The notes: generated from the letters alone by a model not told the origin. Shown: positions 41,565 to 50,965, numbered from the stretch's first letter. The stretch is 64,000 nt of DNA from an uncultured bacterium (GCA_937889645.1 CALBZE010000061.1:1-64000); one strand, 5' to 3'. Program-made: numbers and translations.

Positions 41565-42272
41565 ATGGGAGAGCTCTACCGATCCCTGATGGCGCTGCAG
41601 GAGCTGGACGATCAGATCGCCGGCCTCGAGAAGAAGCTGTCGTCGTTCGATCCGCTGGTCGAAGAGGTCGAGGCGCCGGTCGCGGCGCTGGGTCGCGAGA
41701 TCGAGGAGGGGCGCAAGCGGCTCGATGAGCTGCGCGAGGCGTCGCGGCGGCTGAATCGCGCGGCCGAGGACAAGCGCGAGCGGCTGCGGAAGACGGAGGA
41801 GCGGCTCGAGCGGATCCGCAACGTTCGCGAAGAGGCGGCGATCCGGACGGAGCTGCACCTGATCAAGACCGCGGTCGAGGCGGACGAGGCCGAGGCGATC
41901 CAGGTCATGGAAGAGATCACGCGCACGGAGCTGAAGCTCGACGAGTTGGAGAAGAAGCTCGACAAGGCGCGCGAGGAGATGGAGCCGAAGCGGGCGGAGC
42001 TGCTCGAGGCGCGTGGCGCGGTCGAGTCCGAGCTGGCCACGCTGCGGGAACGGCGGGAGAGTCAGAGCGGTCAGCTCGACCCGGCGACGGCGCGACTTTA
42101 CGAGCGGGTCCGCTCCGGGAGGACGCGCGTCGCGATCGCGGCGCTCACGGCGGATGGCGCGTGCGGCCACTGTTTCGGCATGGTTCCGATCCAGCAGCAG
42201 GTGCAGGTCCGTCAGGGGACGACGCTGGTGCGTTGCGAGGGCTGCGGCGTGATCCTGGCGCCCGCGTCGTGA
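41565..42272 (+). CDS. C4-type zinc-ribbon coiled-coil protein (DUF164/CT398-like)
   Basis: The 235-residue protein is mostly one long antiparallel coiled coil (about 10-180, rich in E, K, R and L heptads). A C-terminal zinc ribbon follows, with cysteine pairs CGHC and CEGC (ACGHCFGMVPIQQQVQVRQG, VRCEGCGVILAP). This is the build of the zf-RING_7/DUF164 family, whose members include Chlamydia CT398, reported to bind sigma-54 and type III secretion parts. Role here unknown. It starts 30 nt after dnaG. Confidence 0.9.
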   Translation: MGELYRSLMALQELDDQIAGLEKKLSSFDPLVEEVEAPVAALGREIEEGRKRLDELREASRRLNRAAEDKRERLRKTEERLERIRNVREEAAIRTELHLIKTAVEADEAEAIQVMEEITRTELKLDELEKKLDKAREEMEPKRAELLEARGAVESELATLRERRESQSGQLDPATARLYERVRSGRTRVAIAALTADGACGHCFGMVPIQQQVQVRQGTTLVRCEGCGVILAPAS

Positions 42273-42345
42273 CGCCGTTGGGCCGCGGCGCGGGGCCGGT
42301 TCTCGCCTTGCAACGCCCCGGCGCGCGCCACTAGCTTTCGCGCCG

Positions 42346-44088
42346 ATGCCCCACTCGACGAACGTCTCGAATCCGCCTCGACGCTGGGTGCCGCGCGGGC
42401 TCGCGGCGGACGAGGCCACGGCCTCGCTCCGGCGCGCGCTGCGGCTCCCGGAGGAGGTGTGTCGGCTCCTGGTTTCGCGCGGCTACGGCGACGAGGATTC
42501 CGCGAAGCGGTTCCTGCGGCCGCGCCTCGGCCAGCTCCACGATCCCTTCGCGCTCGCGGGGATGGAGCAGGCCGTGGCACGCCTGGACGCGGCGCTCCGG
42601 CGCGGCGAGACGATCCTCGTCCACGGCGACTACGACGTCGACGGGATCTGCGCGGCCACGATCTACACCCGGGCGCTCCGCACGCTCGGCGGCCGGGTCG
42701 TGCCGTTCGTGCCGAGCCGGCTGACCGACGGGTACGACCTCGGTCCGGCGGGGCTGCGCCGCGCGCGCGAGGTCGGGGCCACGCTGATCCTGACGGGCGA
42801 CTGCGGGATCCTGGCGCACGAGACGATCGCCGCCGCGGCGGCCGTGGGGATCGACGTCGTCGTGTCCGACCATCACACGCCTGGCGCGACGCTGCCGCCC
42901 GCGGCGGCCGTGGTCAACCCGAACCGACCCGACTGCACCTACCCGCACAAAGGGCTCGCCGGCGCCGGCGTCGCCTACAAGGTCTGTCAGGCGCTCTATG
43001 CGGCGCGTGGCGAGGACACGGAGTCGCTCCTCTACTATCTGGATCTCGTCGCCCTCGCGACGGTCGCGGACCTGGCGCCGCTGATCGACGAGAACCGCAC
43101 GCTCGTGCGCTACGGGCTGAGGCTCATGCCGCAAACGCGGAACCCCGGGCTCCGGGCGCTGATCCGCCGTTCCGGGCTCGCCGTGGGGGACGATGCGCCT
43201 CTCAGCGCCGGACAGGTGGGGCACGTGCTCGCGCCCCGGCTCAACGCGGTCGGGCGAATGAGCGAGGCGTCGCTCGGCGTCGAATTGCTGCTCACGGAGT
43301 CGGATCTGGAGGCCGACCGGATCGCGCAGACGCTCGAGGAGGAGAACCGGCGGCGCCAGGCGGTCGACCGCAGGATACTGGCCGAAGCGCTCGACATGCT
43401 CGAGGCGACGTACGACCCCGATCGCGACCGCGCGGTCGTCCTCGCCGGCGCCGGCTGGCACCCGGGCGTGATCGGGATCGTCGCGTCGCGGGTCGTCGAA
43501 CGGATCCACCGGCCGGTCGTGCTGATCGCGCTGGACCCTGCGGGCGGGCCGTCGCGCGGGAGCGCGCGATCGATCCCGGGGTTCCACCTGTACGACGCGC
43601 TGGACGCCTGCGGCGAGCACCTCCTGCGCTACGGCGGCCACGCCGCCGCGGCGGGGCTCGACATCCTCCCGGACCGGGTCGACGCGTTCCGCGACGCGCT
43701 CAACGCCTACGCCTACCGGGTGCTCGAGCCGGACGACCTGATCCCCGAGGTGATGTTCGACCTCGAATTGCCGTTGCGGGCGGCGGACGAGGAGCTTTAC
43801 CATCTGCTGCGGCATTTCGGCCCGTTCGGGGTCGGCAACCCGACGCCGGTGCTGGTGACGCGCGGCGTCGGCGTGGTCGGCGGTCCGCGCATCGTCGGCG
43901 ACGGGCACGTCAAGATGGATCTGGTCCAGGACGGCGTGCGGCTCGGCGCGATCGGGTTCCGCATGGCCGACCGGATCGGCGAGCTCGGCGGTCGTCGGCT
44001 GGACGTGGCGTTCCAGCTCCAGGAGAACCGCTGGAACGGCCGGGCCGAGCTCCAGGCGAAGCTCGTGGACTTGCGTCCGGCCGAATGA
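42346..44088 (+). CDS. recJ: Single-stranded-DNA exonuclease RecJ
   Basis: RecJ degrades single-stranded DNA 5' to 3' in recombination and mismatch repair. The 580-residue protein has the DHH-family motifs: HGDYDVDGICA (motif I), TGDCGI (motif II), VSDHHTPGATLP (motif III, DHH) and LVALATVADLAPL. The DHHA1 part has SARSIPGFHLYDAL and RYGGHAAAAGLDI, and a C-terminal OB domain follows (about 470-575). All metal-binding Asp/His positions I can identify are present. Its stop overlaps the rsmD start in an ATGA. Confidence 0.96.
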   Translation: MPHSTNVSNPPRRWVPRGLAADEATASLRRALRLPEEVCRLLVSRGYGDEDSAKRFLRPRLGQLHDPFALAGMEQAVARLDAALRRGETILVHGDYDVDGICAATIYTRALRTLGGRVVPFVPSRLTDGYDLGPAGLRRAREVGATLILTGDCGILAHETIAAAAAVGIDVVVSDHHTPGATLPPAAAVVNPNRPDCTYPHKGLAGAGVAYKVCQALYAARGEDTESLLYYLDLVALATVADLAPLIDENRTLVRYGLRLMPQTRNPGLRALIRRSGLAVGDDAPLSAGQVGHVLAPRLNAVGRMSEASLGVELLLTESDLEADRIAQTLEEENRRRQAVDRRILAEALDMLEATYDPDRDRAVVLAGAGWHPGVIGIVASRVVERIHRPVVLIALDPAGGPSRGSARSIPGFHLYDALDACGEHLLRYGGHAAAAGLDILPDRVDAFRDALNAYAYRVLEPDDLIPEVMFDLELPLRAADEELYHLLRHFGPFGVGNPTPVLVTRGVGVVGGPRIVGDGHVKMDLVQDGVRLGAIGFRMADRIGELGGRRLDVAFQLQENRWNGRAELQAKLVDLRPAE

Positions 44089-44612
44089 GGATCATCGCCG
44101 GCCGCTGGCGCGGGCGGCGGATCGAGGCGCCGCCGGGGCGGGAGACGCGGCCCACGACGGACCGCGTGCGCGAGGCGTGGATGAGCGCGCTCCAACCCGA
44201 GCTGCCAGGCGCGAGGGTGCTGGATCTCTTTGCGGGGTCCGGCGCGCTCGGGCTGGAAGCGCTGAGCCGCGGCGCGGAGCACGCGACCTTCGTCGAGCGG
44301 GCCGGAAGCGCGCTGCGCGCGCTGCGTGCGAACCTCGAGCGCCTCGGCGCCGCCGACCAGGCCACCGTCGTCCGTGGCGACGCGATCGCCTACGTGCAGC
44401 GGCTCGAACCCTTCGCCTTCGACGTGGCGCTGGCCGATCCGCCGTACGGCCAGGGGCTGGCCGAGGCGCTCGTGCGGGCCTTCGCTGCCCGACCGTTCGC
44501 ACACTCGTTATGGATCGAACACCGGGCGAACGAGTCCCTGCCGGAGCTGCCCGGCGCACGGACCCGCCGCTACGGCGACACGGCACTCACCTCCATCCCC
44601 GCACCCGAATGA
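44085..44612 (+). CDS. rsmD: 16S rRNA (guanine-966-N2)-methyltransferase RsmD
   Basis: The 175-residue protein starts MRIIAGRWRGRRIEAPPGRETRPTTDRVREAW, the diagnostic RsmD N-terminus. It has the SAM loop LDLFAGSGALGLEALSRGA and catalytic DPPY (ALADPPYGQG). It methylates G966 in the 30S subunit. The gene overlaps recJ by 4 nt upstream and coaD by 4 nt downstream. rsmD-coaD is a very common pair in bacteria. Confidence 0.95.
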   Translation: MRIIAGRWRGRRIEAPPGRETRPTTDRVREAWMSALQPELPGARVLDLFAGSGALGLEALSRGAEHATFVERAGSALRALRANLERLGAADQATVVRGDAIAYVQRLEPFAFDVALADPPYGQGLAEALVRAFAARPFAHSLWIEHRANESLPELPGARTRRYGDTALTSIPAPE

Positions 44613-45124
44613 CGAGAGCCGCCCAGGAACGAATCGCGATCTACCCGGGCTCGTTCGACCCGATCACGAACGGCCACGAGGACATCATCCACCGCGCCCT
44701 CCGCTTCGTCGACCGACTGGTCGTGGCCGTGGCGCACACGTCTACGCACGTGAAGCGCGGCCTGTTCACGATCGAGGAGCGCGTCGCCATGATCCGGGAG
44801 ACCTTCGCCGACGAGCCGCGCGTCGAGGTCGCCGAGTTCGAGGGGTTGCTCGTCGACTTCGCGCGCGAGCGCGGCGCATCGCTCATCGTGCGGGGCCTGC
44901 GGGCGGTGTCCGACTTCGAGTACGAGTTCCAGATGGCGCTCATGAACCGGCAGCTCATGCCCGGGATCGAGACGCTCTTCCTCGCGCCGGACGTGCGGTA
45001 CTCGTTCCTCTCCGCCTCGCTGGTTCGCGAGATCGCGATGCTGGGCGGCGAGGTGGGCGAGTTCGTGTCGCCGTTGGTCCGCGACCGGCTGGTCGCGAAG
45101 TGCAGGGAGCGGATCGGGGCGTGA
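44609..45124 (+). CDS. coaD: Phosphopantetheine adenylyltransferase
   Basis: CoaD joins ATP and 4'-phosphopantetheine to make dephospho-CoA. The 171-residue protein shows the nucleotidyltransferase motif YPGSFDPITNGHEDII (T/HxGH), then LIVRGLRAVSDFEYEFQMALMNR and the C-terminal SFLSASLVREIAMLGG with its ISSTxVRE-type element. It overlaps rsmD and pta by 4 nt on each side, so the three are co-translated. Confidence 0.96.
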   Translation: MTRAAQERIAIYPGSFDPITNGHEDIIHRALRFVDRLVVAVAHTSTHVKRGLFTIEERVAMIRETFADEPRVEVAEFEGLLVDFARERGASLIVRGLRAVSDFEYEFQMALMNRQLMPGIETLFLAPDVRYSFLSASLVREIAMLGGEVGEFVSPLVRDRLVAKCRERIGA

Positions 45125-46113
45125 GCGGGTTCGTCGAGGGCGTCCGGTCCCGCGCGGCCGCGGCGTGCAGGCGGATCATCTTCCCGGAAGGTACCGACGA
45201 GCGCACGCTCGAGGCCGTCGCCCGGCTCCACCGCGGCGGGCTCGTGCAGCCGATCGTCCTCGGGCCGGTCGACAAGGTGCGGCAGGCGCTCGCCACGTTC
45301 GGCTCGGACGCCGATGCGATCGAGGTCGCGGATCCGTACCGGGACCCGCGGCGCGACGAGCTGGCCGGGCTGCTCCACCGGCTCTGTGCCGAGCGGGGGA
45401 TGAGCCGCGCGGAGGCGGACGAGCGCGTGACGGATCCGCTCTACTTCGGCGCGCTGCTGGTTCGGAGCGGGGCGGCGGACGGGGCGGTGGCCGGCGCGAC
45501 GCACGCGACCGCGGACGTGCTCCGGGCGGCGATCCGATGCATCGGCACCGCGCCGGGGATCCGACGCGTATCCTCGTCGTTCTACATGGTGGTTAAGCCG
45601 TTCCGCGGGCCGGACGAGGAGGTGCTCACCTTCACGGATGCGGGCGTGAACCCCGATCCGGATGCGGCGACGCTGGCCGACATCGCGCGGGCCGCGGTCG
45701 CCGACCGACGGCGGATCGTGGGCGACGAGCCGCGCGTCGCGTTCCTGTCGTACTCGACGCGCGGGAGCGCCGCGGGGCCGAGCGTAGACAAGATGCGCGA
45801 GGCGCTCGCCCGGTTCCGCGAGCTGGAGCCGGACGTCGTCGCCGATGGGGAACTCCAGGCCGACGCGGCGCTGATCGCCGACGTCGCCCGCCGCAAGGCG
45901 CCCGACTCGCCGCTCGACGGCCGCGCGAACGTCCTGGTCTTCCCGGACCTCGACGCAGGGAACATCGCCTACAAGCTCGTGCAGCGCCTGGCGGGCGCGA
46001 CCGCGCTCGGGCCGATCGTCCAGGGGCTCGCCAGGCCGTTCAACGACCTCTCGCGCGGGGCCAGCGCGAGCGACATCTTGGACGTGGCGTGCATCACGGC
46101 GCTGCAGGCGTAG
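45121..46113 (+). CDS. pta: Phosphate acetyltransferase
   Basis: Pta interconverts acetyl-CoA and acetyl phosphate. The 330 residues correspond to the catalytic PTA_PTB domain alone, without the N-terminal regulatory DRTGG part of long enterobacterial forms: RIIFPEGTDERTLEA, DGAVAGATHATADVLRAAIRCIG, SSSFYMVV, FLSYSTRGSA, ADGELQADAALI and VFPDLDAGNIAYKLVQRLAGA. A GTG start overlaps the coaD stop in a GTGA. No acetate kinase gene is in the window. A butyryl-transferase role is less likely given the acetyl-type motifs. Confidence 0.93.
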   Translation: MSGFVEGVRSRAAAACRRIIFPEGTDERTLEAVARLHRGGLVQPIVLGPVDKVRQALATFGSDADAIEVADPYRDPRRDELAGLLHRLCAERGMSRAEADERVTDPLYFGALLVRSGAADGAVAGATHATADVLRAAIRCIGTAPGIRRVSSSFYMVVKPFRGPDEEVLTFTDAGVNPDPDAATLADIARAAVADRRRIVGDEPRVAFLSYSTRGSAAGPSVDKMREALARFRELEPDVVADGELQADAALIADVARRKAPDSPLDGRANVLVFPDLDAGNIAYKLVQRLAGATALGPIVQGLARPFNDLSRGASASDILDVACITALQA

Positions 46114-46132
46114 GCCGCGGCCGGCACCGAAC

Positions 46133-46161
46133 TTGCCCGGCGAGCCGCCGAGCCACATACT
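46133..46161 (+). promoter_or_regulatory. Promoter of the STAS/partner-switching unit
   Basis: TTGCCC (46133-46138) and CATACT (46156-46161) are 17 nt apart. They lie 28 nt upstream of the STAS gene start, which has GGGGGAG as ribosome site. Confidence 0.5.
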
Positions 46162-46189
46162 GCGATCTCACTCGTGCGACGGGGGAGCC

Positions 46190-46522
46190 ATGAGCTTTGC
46201 AGTCAATCGTCAGAACGACGTCATCATCATCGACGTAGAGGGGCAGCTCATCGTCGGCAACCGACAGGAGCTGAAGGAGAAGGTGCTCCAGGAGCTGGAG
46301 GGCGGCGGGCGCAAGTTCCTGATCGACTTCGCCCGGACGGGCTACATCGATTCGTCGGGTCTCGGCGTGCTCGTCAGTCTGTCGAAGAAGATCCGCGAGC
46401 AGGGCGGCGAGCTGCGCCTGGCCAACCTGAACGAGGACCTGCGCACGCTCTTCGAGCTGACCAAGCTGGACACGCTGTTCCAGATCTCGAAGAGCCGGGA
46501 CGAGGCGCTCTCTTCGTTCTGA
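46190..46522 (+). CDS. Anti-sigma factor antagonist (STAS domain)
   Basis: The 110-residue STAS protein (SpoIIAA/RsbV-like) has the central motif GYIDSSGLGVLVSLSKKI. The DSSGL serine is the site phosphorylated by the cognate anti-sigma kinase and dephosphorylated by a PP2C phosphatase. ATG 46190 follows GGGGGAGCC. Both expected partners, an HATPase kinase and a PP2C phosphatase, are encoded downstream, so the three genes make a complete partner-switching module. No sigma factor is next to them. Confidence 0.93.
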   Translation: MSFAVNRQNDVIIIDVEGQLIVGNRQELKEKVLQELEGGGRKFLIDFARTGYIDSSGLGVLVSLSKKIREQGGELRLANLNEDLRTLFELTKLDTLFQISKSRDEALSSF

Positions 46523-46665
46523 CCTACCGTTTTTCCGCTACGGGCGTTAACTTCCCCGGGACAGCAACGGCCGCCCTGCACGATGCCGCCGCCGATGGCC
46601 GGTGGCGTGACGGGGCGGCCGGCCCGAGCCAATGCCCACGACGGGCGGGCCCCGTATCGAATTCG

Positions 46666-47106
46666 ATGTCCGCCGATATCGTACTGGAGCTGCCCAACGA
46701 CCTGCGGGCGATCGAGCGCGCCGTCGAGTACCTGCTGGCACGCTGCAGCGAGGCCGGCTTCGACTGCGACCGTGTCGGTCTCAAGCTCCGCGTCGGCGTC
46801 ACCGAGGCGTTGTCCAACGCGATGCTGTACGGCAACGCCCGCGACCCCAGGAAGCGAGTGCTGGTCGAGGCGACGGTCGCGGCCGAGTCGGTCACCGTGC
46901 GCGTGACGGACGAGGGCCACGGCTTCGACCCCGACTCACTTCCCGATCCGACGCTCCCCGGCAACCTTTCCCGGCCGGGCGGGCGCGGCATCTACCTGAT
47001 CCGCACCTTGATGGACCGCGTCGAGTTCAACGAGCGCGGCAATTCGATCACGATGGTGCTCCATCGGGAACCTTCCGGGGCCGAGGCACGCTCGTGGCCG
47101 CAGTGA
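46666..47106 (+). CDS. Anti-sigma-type serine kinase (RsbW/SpoIIAB-like HATPase)
   Basis: The 146-residue protein is a single GHKL ATPase domain: N box GVTEALSNAMLYGN, G1 DEGHGFDP, and the G2 lid GGRGIYLIRTLMDRVEF. Kinases of this kind phosphorylate STAS antagonists and bind a sigma factor or other target. ATG 46666 is the only usable start near the conserved region; its ribosome site is poor. A 143-nt gap separates it from the STAS gene, and its stop overlaps the phosphatase start in a GTGA. Confidence 0.9.
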   Translation: MSADIVLELPNDLRAIERAVEYLLARCSEAGFDCDRVGLKLRVGVTEALSNAMLYGNARDPRKRVLVEATVAAESVTVRVTDEGHGFDPDSLPDPTLPGNLSRPGGRGIYLIRTLMDRVEFNERGNSITMVLHREPSGAEARSWPQ

Positions 47107-48689
47107 TCGAACGGGTACTCGACGAATCTTTCCGGCTGCCCAGAGCCGCCTTCGGCGTCATCCAGTCGTTCGGGCAGGTACACCCCGAGTCGAAAGTCTG
47201 GATCTGGCGCCGTTGTGACGAGCGCGCGGATCTCCTGTACCCGATCGACGCGCCGTGCGGCCGCGAACCCTCCGGGGCCGCGGCCGTTCGACCCCTCGGC
47301 GAGGGCGACGCGAATCCTGCGCTCGTCGTCAAAGTCGACGGCGTGGAAGACGGCCACGCCGCCGCCGAACTGCTCGCCGAGGCCCTCGCCGCCGTGCTCC
47401 GCTACGAGAGCGAAGCGCACGCGGCCGCGCGGGAGCTGAGCGAGCGCTACGAAGAGATCAACCTCCTCTACTCGATCAGCGAAGTCCTCGGCACGGTCGC
47501 CTCGTTCGACGCGGCGGTGCACCGCATCCTGAACGACGTGGCGGACGTGCTGGCGGCGAAGCGCGCCTCGCTCTGGGTCCTGGACCCGGCCGATCAGACA
47601 CTCCACCTGGCCGCCGCGGTGGGCGAGAAGGGGCTGAGCGGCCCGATCCCGATCGACGACCCGGACTCCGTCACGGCGCGCGTCTTCCGTGAGCGCCAGC
47701 CGCTGAACCTGGAGCGAGGGAAGGGGCTGCCCCGGACCGCCACGATGGACCCGCGCCCGCAGGGGCAGGAGGCGTTCCTCTCGGTCCCGATCAACTTCAC
47801 GCCGCGCAACGGGGCGACCCGCACGATCGGCGTCATCACGCTGGTCGGCCGGCGGACGAACGTGCGCTTCACCGCGGGCGACGAGCGGCTGCTCACCGCG
47901 ATCGCGAGCCAGGTCGGCGCCGCGCTGGAGACGCACCGGCTCATGGCCGAGAGCGTGCGGCGCGAGAGGCTCGAGCGCGAGCTCGAGCTGGCCAACAACC
48001 TCCAGCTCAAGCTGCTCCCCGACGCGTCCGGGTTCGAAGGGATCGACGTCGCGGCGCGATGCGTCCCGGCGGACTCCGTCGGCGGTGACTTCTACCATCT
48101 GTTCCGCCTCTCGGGCGATCGTTTCGGCGTCATGATCGGCGACGTCTCGAGCCACGGCTTCTCGGCGGCGCTGATCATGGCGATGGTTATGAGCGCGGCC
48201 GCGATCTACGCCCAGGAGGCGGGCCCGCCGGCCGAGGTGCTCCGGCGCCTGCACCAGGCGCTCATCGACGAGTTGGAGTCGACGGAGATGCACCTGTCGA
48301 TCTTCTACGGCGTGGTCGACCCGGCGGCCGGGACGCTGCGCTACGCGAACGCCGGGCATCCGCACGCGTTCCGGATCGACGCGGAAGGCCACGCCGAACG
48401 ACTCGGCGCGACGAGCCCGCCGCTCGGGACGGAGCCGGGCGACGCGTTCGACGAGGCCGTCATCGAATGGCGCTCCGGCGCCGACCTGCTCTGCCTCTTC
48501 ACCGACGGGCTCTCGGATGCCTTCGCGCCGACCGGCGGCGTGGCCGGCGAGGCGCAGCTGCTGGCCGAGGCCGCACGGCTGCGTGACCGCTCGCCTCGCG
48601 AGATCCTCGACCATCTGTTCCGAATCGCGCGGCAGGCCAGGCCGGCCGTCCCGCAGGACGACCGGACCGCCGTCCTGCTGAAGACCTGA
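47103..48689 (+). CDS. GAF-domain PP2C/SpoIIE-type serine phosphatase
   Basis: The 528-residue protein has an N-terminal region of about 110 residues with no clear family. A GAF sensor domain follows (about 125-280: RILNDVADVLAAKRASLWVLD, FLSVPINF, GVITLVGRR), then a coiled linker (RRERLERELELANNLQLKLLPD) and a SpoIIE-type PP2C domain. Its metal-site Asp residues are in DSVGGDFYHLF, IGDVSSHGFSAALIMAM, LFTDGLSDAF and QDDRTAVLL. It should dephosphorylate the STAS protein in response to a GAF-bound signal. GTG 47103 overlaps the kinase stop; rsmA starts 4 nt after it. Confidence 0.92.
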   Translation: MIERVLDESFRLPRAAFGVIQSFGQVHPESKVWIWRRCDERADLLYPIDAPCGREPSGAAAVRPLGEGDANPALVVKVDGVEDGHAAAELLAEALAAVLRYESEAHAAARELSERYEEINLLYSISEVLGTVASFDAAVHRILNDVADVLAAKRASLWVLDPADQTLHLAAAVGEKGLSGPIPIDDPDSVTARVFRERQPLNLERGKGLPRTATMDPRPQGQEAFLSVPINFTPRNGATRTIGVITLVGRRTNVRFTAGDERLLTAIASQVGAALETHRLMAESVRRERLERELELANNLQLKLLPDASGFEGIDVAARCVPADSVGGDFYHLFRLSGDRFGVMIGDVSSHGFSAALIMAMVMSAAAIYAQEAGPPAEVLRRLHQALIDELESTEMHLSIFYGVVDPAAGTLRYANAGHPHAFRIDAEGHAERLGATSPPLGTEPGDAFDEAVIEWRSGADLLCLFTDGLSDAFAPTGGVAGEAQLLAEAARLRDRSPREILDHLFRIARQARPAVPQDDRTAVLLKT

Positions 48690-48693
48690 GGCC

Positions 48694-49539
48694 ATGCATC
48701 GCGCAAAGCGCTCGCTGGGGCAGAACTTCCTGGTCGACCCCAACATCCAGCGCAAGATCGTGGAGGCGGTCGACGCTGGGCCGGGCGACGAAGTCCTGGA
48801 GATCGGACCCGGCACCGGCGCGCTCACCCGTCACCTCGCCGGCGCGGTGCGGCGCCTCGTCGCCATCGAGCTCGACGACGACCTCGCCGCCGCGCTGCGC
48901 CGGGAATTCGAGGACACGCCCGGCGTCGAGATCGTCCACGGCAACGCGCTCGAGCAGGACCTGGCCGCGCTGGTCGAAGACGTGGCGGCGCTCAAGGTGG
49001 TGGGGAACATCCCGTACAACATCACCACGCCTCTGATCTTCTGGCTCCTCGAGCGGCCGGTGCGCCCCGCGCGCATCGTGCTGATGGTGCAGAAAGAGGT
49101 GGCCGACCGGATCCTGGCGCAGCCGGGCGGAAAGGCGTACGGCGCGCTCTCGGTCGGGGTGCGCGCGGTCGCCGCCGTCGAACGGCTCTTCACCGTCGGG
49201 CGCGGCGCGTTCCGGCCGGTCCCCGACGTGGATTCGGCGGTGATCCGGATCACGCCGTTCCGGCCGTCTCCGCTCTCGCCGGAGGAGGAAGTCGACCTGC
49301 GCACCCTGACGCGCGCGGCGTTCTCCCGGCGCCGGAAGCAGCTCCAGAAGATCCTCCGCTCCGCGCCGGGGTACGGGTTGGACGCGGACGCGGTCGCCGC
49401 CGTCTGCCGCGAGGCGGGCGTCGAGCCGACCGCCCGGCCGGAGGAGCTCGAGCCCGCGGCCTTCATCGGCCTCGCCCGGGCGCTCCGAGCCGCTGGGTAC
49501 CCGACGGACCACTCCGCCGCCGATGCGGCGATCGATTAG
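48694..49539 (+). CDS. rsmA: 16S rRNA dimethyladenosine transferase RsmA (KsgA)
   Basis: RsmA dimethylates A1518 and A1519 of 16S rRNA. The 281-residue protein starts KRSLGQNFLVDPNIQRKIVEA. It has the SAM loop LEIGPGTGALTRHLA, the catalytic NIPYNI motif and MVQKEVADRILAQPGGKAYGALSV, and ends with the C-terminal helical domain (FSRRRKQLQKIL). Very short spacing to the PP2C gene (4 nt) suggests it is transcribed with the partner-switching genes, although functions differ. Confidence 0.96.
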   Translation: MHRAKRSLGQNFLVDPNIQRKIVEAVDAGPGDEVLEIGPGTGALTRHLAGAVRRLVAIELDDDLAAALRREFEDTPGVEIVHGNALEQDLAALVEDVAALKVVGNIPYNITTPLIFWLLERPVRPARIVLMVQKEVADRILAQPGGKAYGALSVGVRAVAAVERLFTVGRGAFRPVPDVDSAVIRITPFRPSPLSPEEEVDLRTLTRAAFSRRRKQLQKILRSAPGYGLDADAVAAVCREAGVEPTARPEELEPAAFIGLARALRAAGYPTDHSAADAAID

Positions 49540-49573
49540 ACCTCGCCGATACAGCCCGACGGGACGAAACCCC

Positions 49574-50896
49574 ATGCACACCGCAGAGATCGCCGCCGCC
49601 GGCCCGGAACCGCGCGCCTCCCGCGCCGCCGTCACCGGCTGGGTCCTCTATGACCTGGCCAACACGATCTTCTCGATGAACATCGGCTCGATGTTCCTCG
49701 CGCTCTGGGTCGTGAACGTCATGGGCGCGAGCGACACGGCGTGGAGCCTGGCCAACAGCCTGTCCATGGCCGTCATCTTCGTCGTCTCGCCGTTCCTCGG
49801 CGCGCTGACGGACCAGGCATCGCGGCGGATGCCGTTCCTCGTCGTGTCGACCCTGGTGTGCGTGGCGCTCACCGCGCTCCTGGGGACCCACGGGCTTGGC
49901 GCGACGCTCGTCTTCTTCGGGGTCGCCAATATCGCCTACCAGGCGGGGTTGCAGTTCTACGACGCGCTCCTCGCCGAGGTGAGCACGGAGGAGAATCGCG
50001 GGCGGATCGGCGGGATCGGAGTCGGCGTCGGGTACCTCGGCGGGCTGATCGGGATCCTCGTCGGCCGCGCGCTCCTCTCCGGCGTCGACGCGCTGCCGCC
50101 CGCGGAACAGACGGACCGCTACGCGCTCGTCTTCCGCGCGACGGCGATCCTGTTCCTGCTCCTCGCGCTGCCTTGCTTCCTCTTCGTGCGCGAACGACGC
50201 CGCGACCGCACCTTCTCGGCCGCCGCGGTGGGCGCCGCGGCCCGGCAGGTCGCGGAGACGGTCCGCACCGGACGGCGATTCCCGGGGCTGCTCCGGTTCC
50301 TCGTCGGGCGCGTGTTCTACGCGGACGCCGTCTATACCGTGATCGCGTTCCTCGGCGTCTACGTGACGAACGACGTCGGCTTCTCGACCGAGGAGGCGTC
50401 GCTCGTCCTCGTCGTCGCCACGATCGCAGCGGTCATCGGCGGGCTCATCTGGGGGAAGGTGGTCGACCGGATCGGCCCCAAGCGTTCGCTGGACCGCGTC
50501 CTCTTCACCTGGATGGCCGTCTTCGCCGCGACCGCCGCCTTCGGATTCCTCGGCCTGCCGCCGGTCTTCTTCTGGCCGGTGCCGATCGTCGCCGGGATCG
50601 CGCTCGGCGGGACCTGGGCCGCCGACCGGCCCTACATGCTCCGCCTCACGCCGCCCGACCGGATCGGCGAGTTCTACGGCCTCTACGGGATGGTCGGCCG
50701 GTTCTCCGCGATCGCCGGGCCGCTCATCTGGGCGTTCGTCGCGGACGGGCTCGGGCTCGGCCGGCCTGCCGCCGTCCTGACCCTGCTCGGCGGCGTCGTC
50801 CTCGCCTACGTCATTCTGCGCCCCGTCTCCGACGAGCGGCGCCGCTGGATCACGGAACAAGCCGGGCAGCTCGACGCGTCGCCTCAACCGCGATAG
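49574..50896 (+). CDS. UMF1-family MFS transporter
   Basis: The 440-residue protein has about 12 membrane helices. It begins GWVLYDLANTIFSMNIGSMFLALW, the hallmark of the UMF1 (Atg22-like) family. VVSPFLGALTDQASRRMPFL is the loop 2-3 motif, and YQAGLQFYDALLAEVSTEENRGRIGGIGVGVGYLGGLIG is strongly conserved in this family. Substrates are unproven; the eukaryotic relative Atg22 exports amino acids from the vacuole. ATG 49574 is the first Met before the conserved YDLAN element. Confidence 0.9.
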   Translation: MHTAEIAAAGPEPRASRAAVTGWVLYDLANTIFSMNIGSMFLALWVVNVMGASDTAWSLANSLSMAVIFVVSPFLGALTDQASRRMPFLVVSTLVCVALTALLGTHGLGATLVFFGVANIAYQAGLQFYDALLAEVSTEENRGRIGGIGVGVGYLGGLIGILVGRALLSGVDALPPAEQTDRYALVFRATAILFLLLALPCFLFVRERRRDRTFSAAAVGAAARQVAETVRTGRRFPGLLRFLVGRVFYADAVYTVIAFLGVYVTNDVGFSTEEASLVLVVATIAAVIGGLIWGKVVDRIGPKRSLDRVLFTWMAVFAATAAFGFLGLPPVFFWPVPIVAGIALGGTWAADRPYMLRLTPPDRIGEFYGLYGMVGRFSAIAGPLIWAFVADGLGLGRPAAVLTLLGGVVLAYVILRPVSDERRRWITEQAGQLDASPQPR

Positions 50897-50965
50897 GCGC
50901 AGTTCCCGCACGCCATCGCGCTCGACGACCGCGCCGCGCCACCGGCTTCCCGGCCGCGGTTCCGA

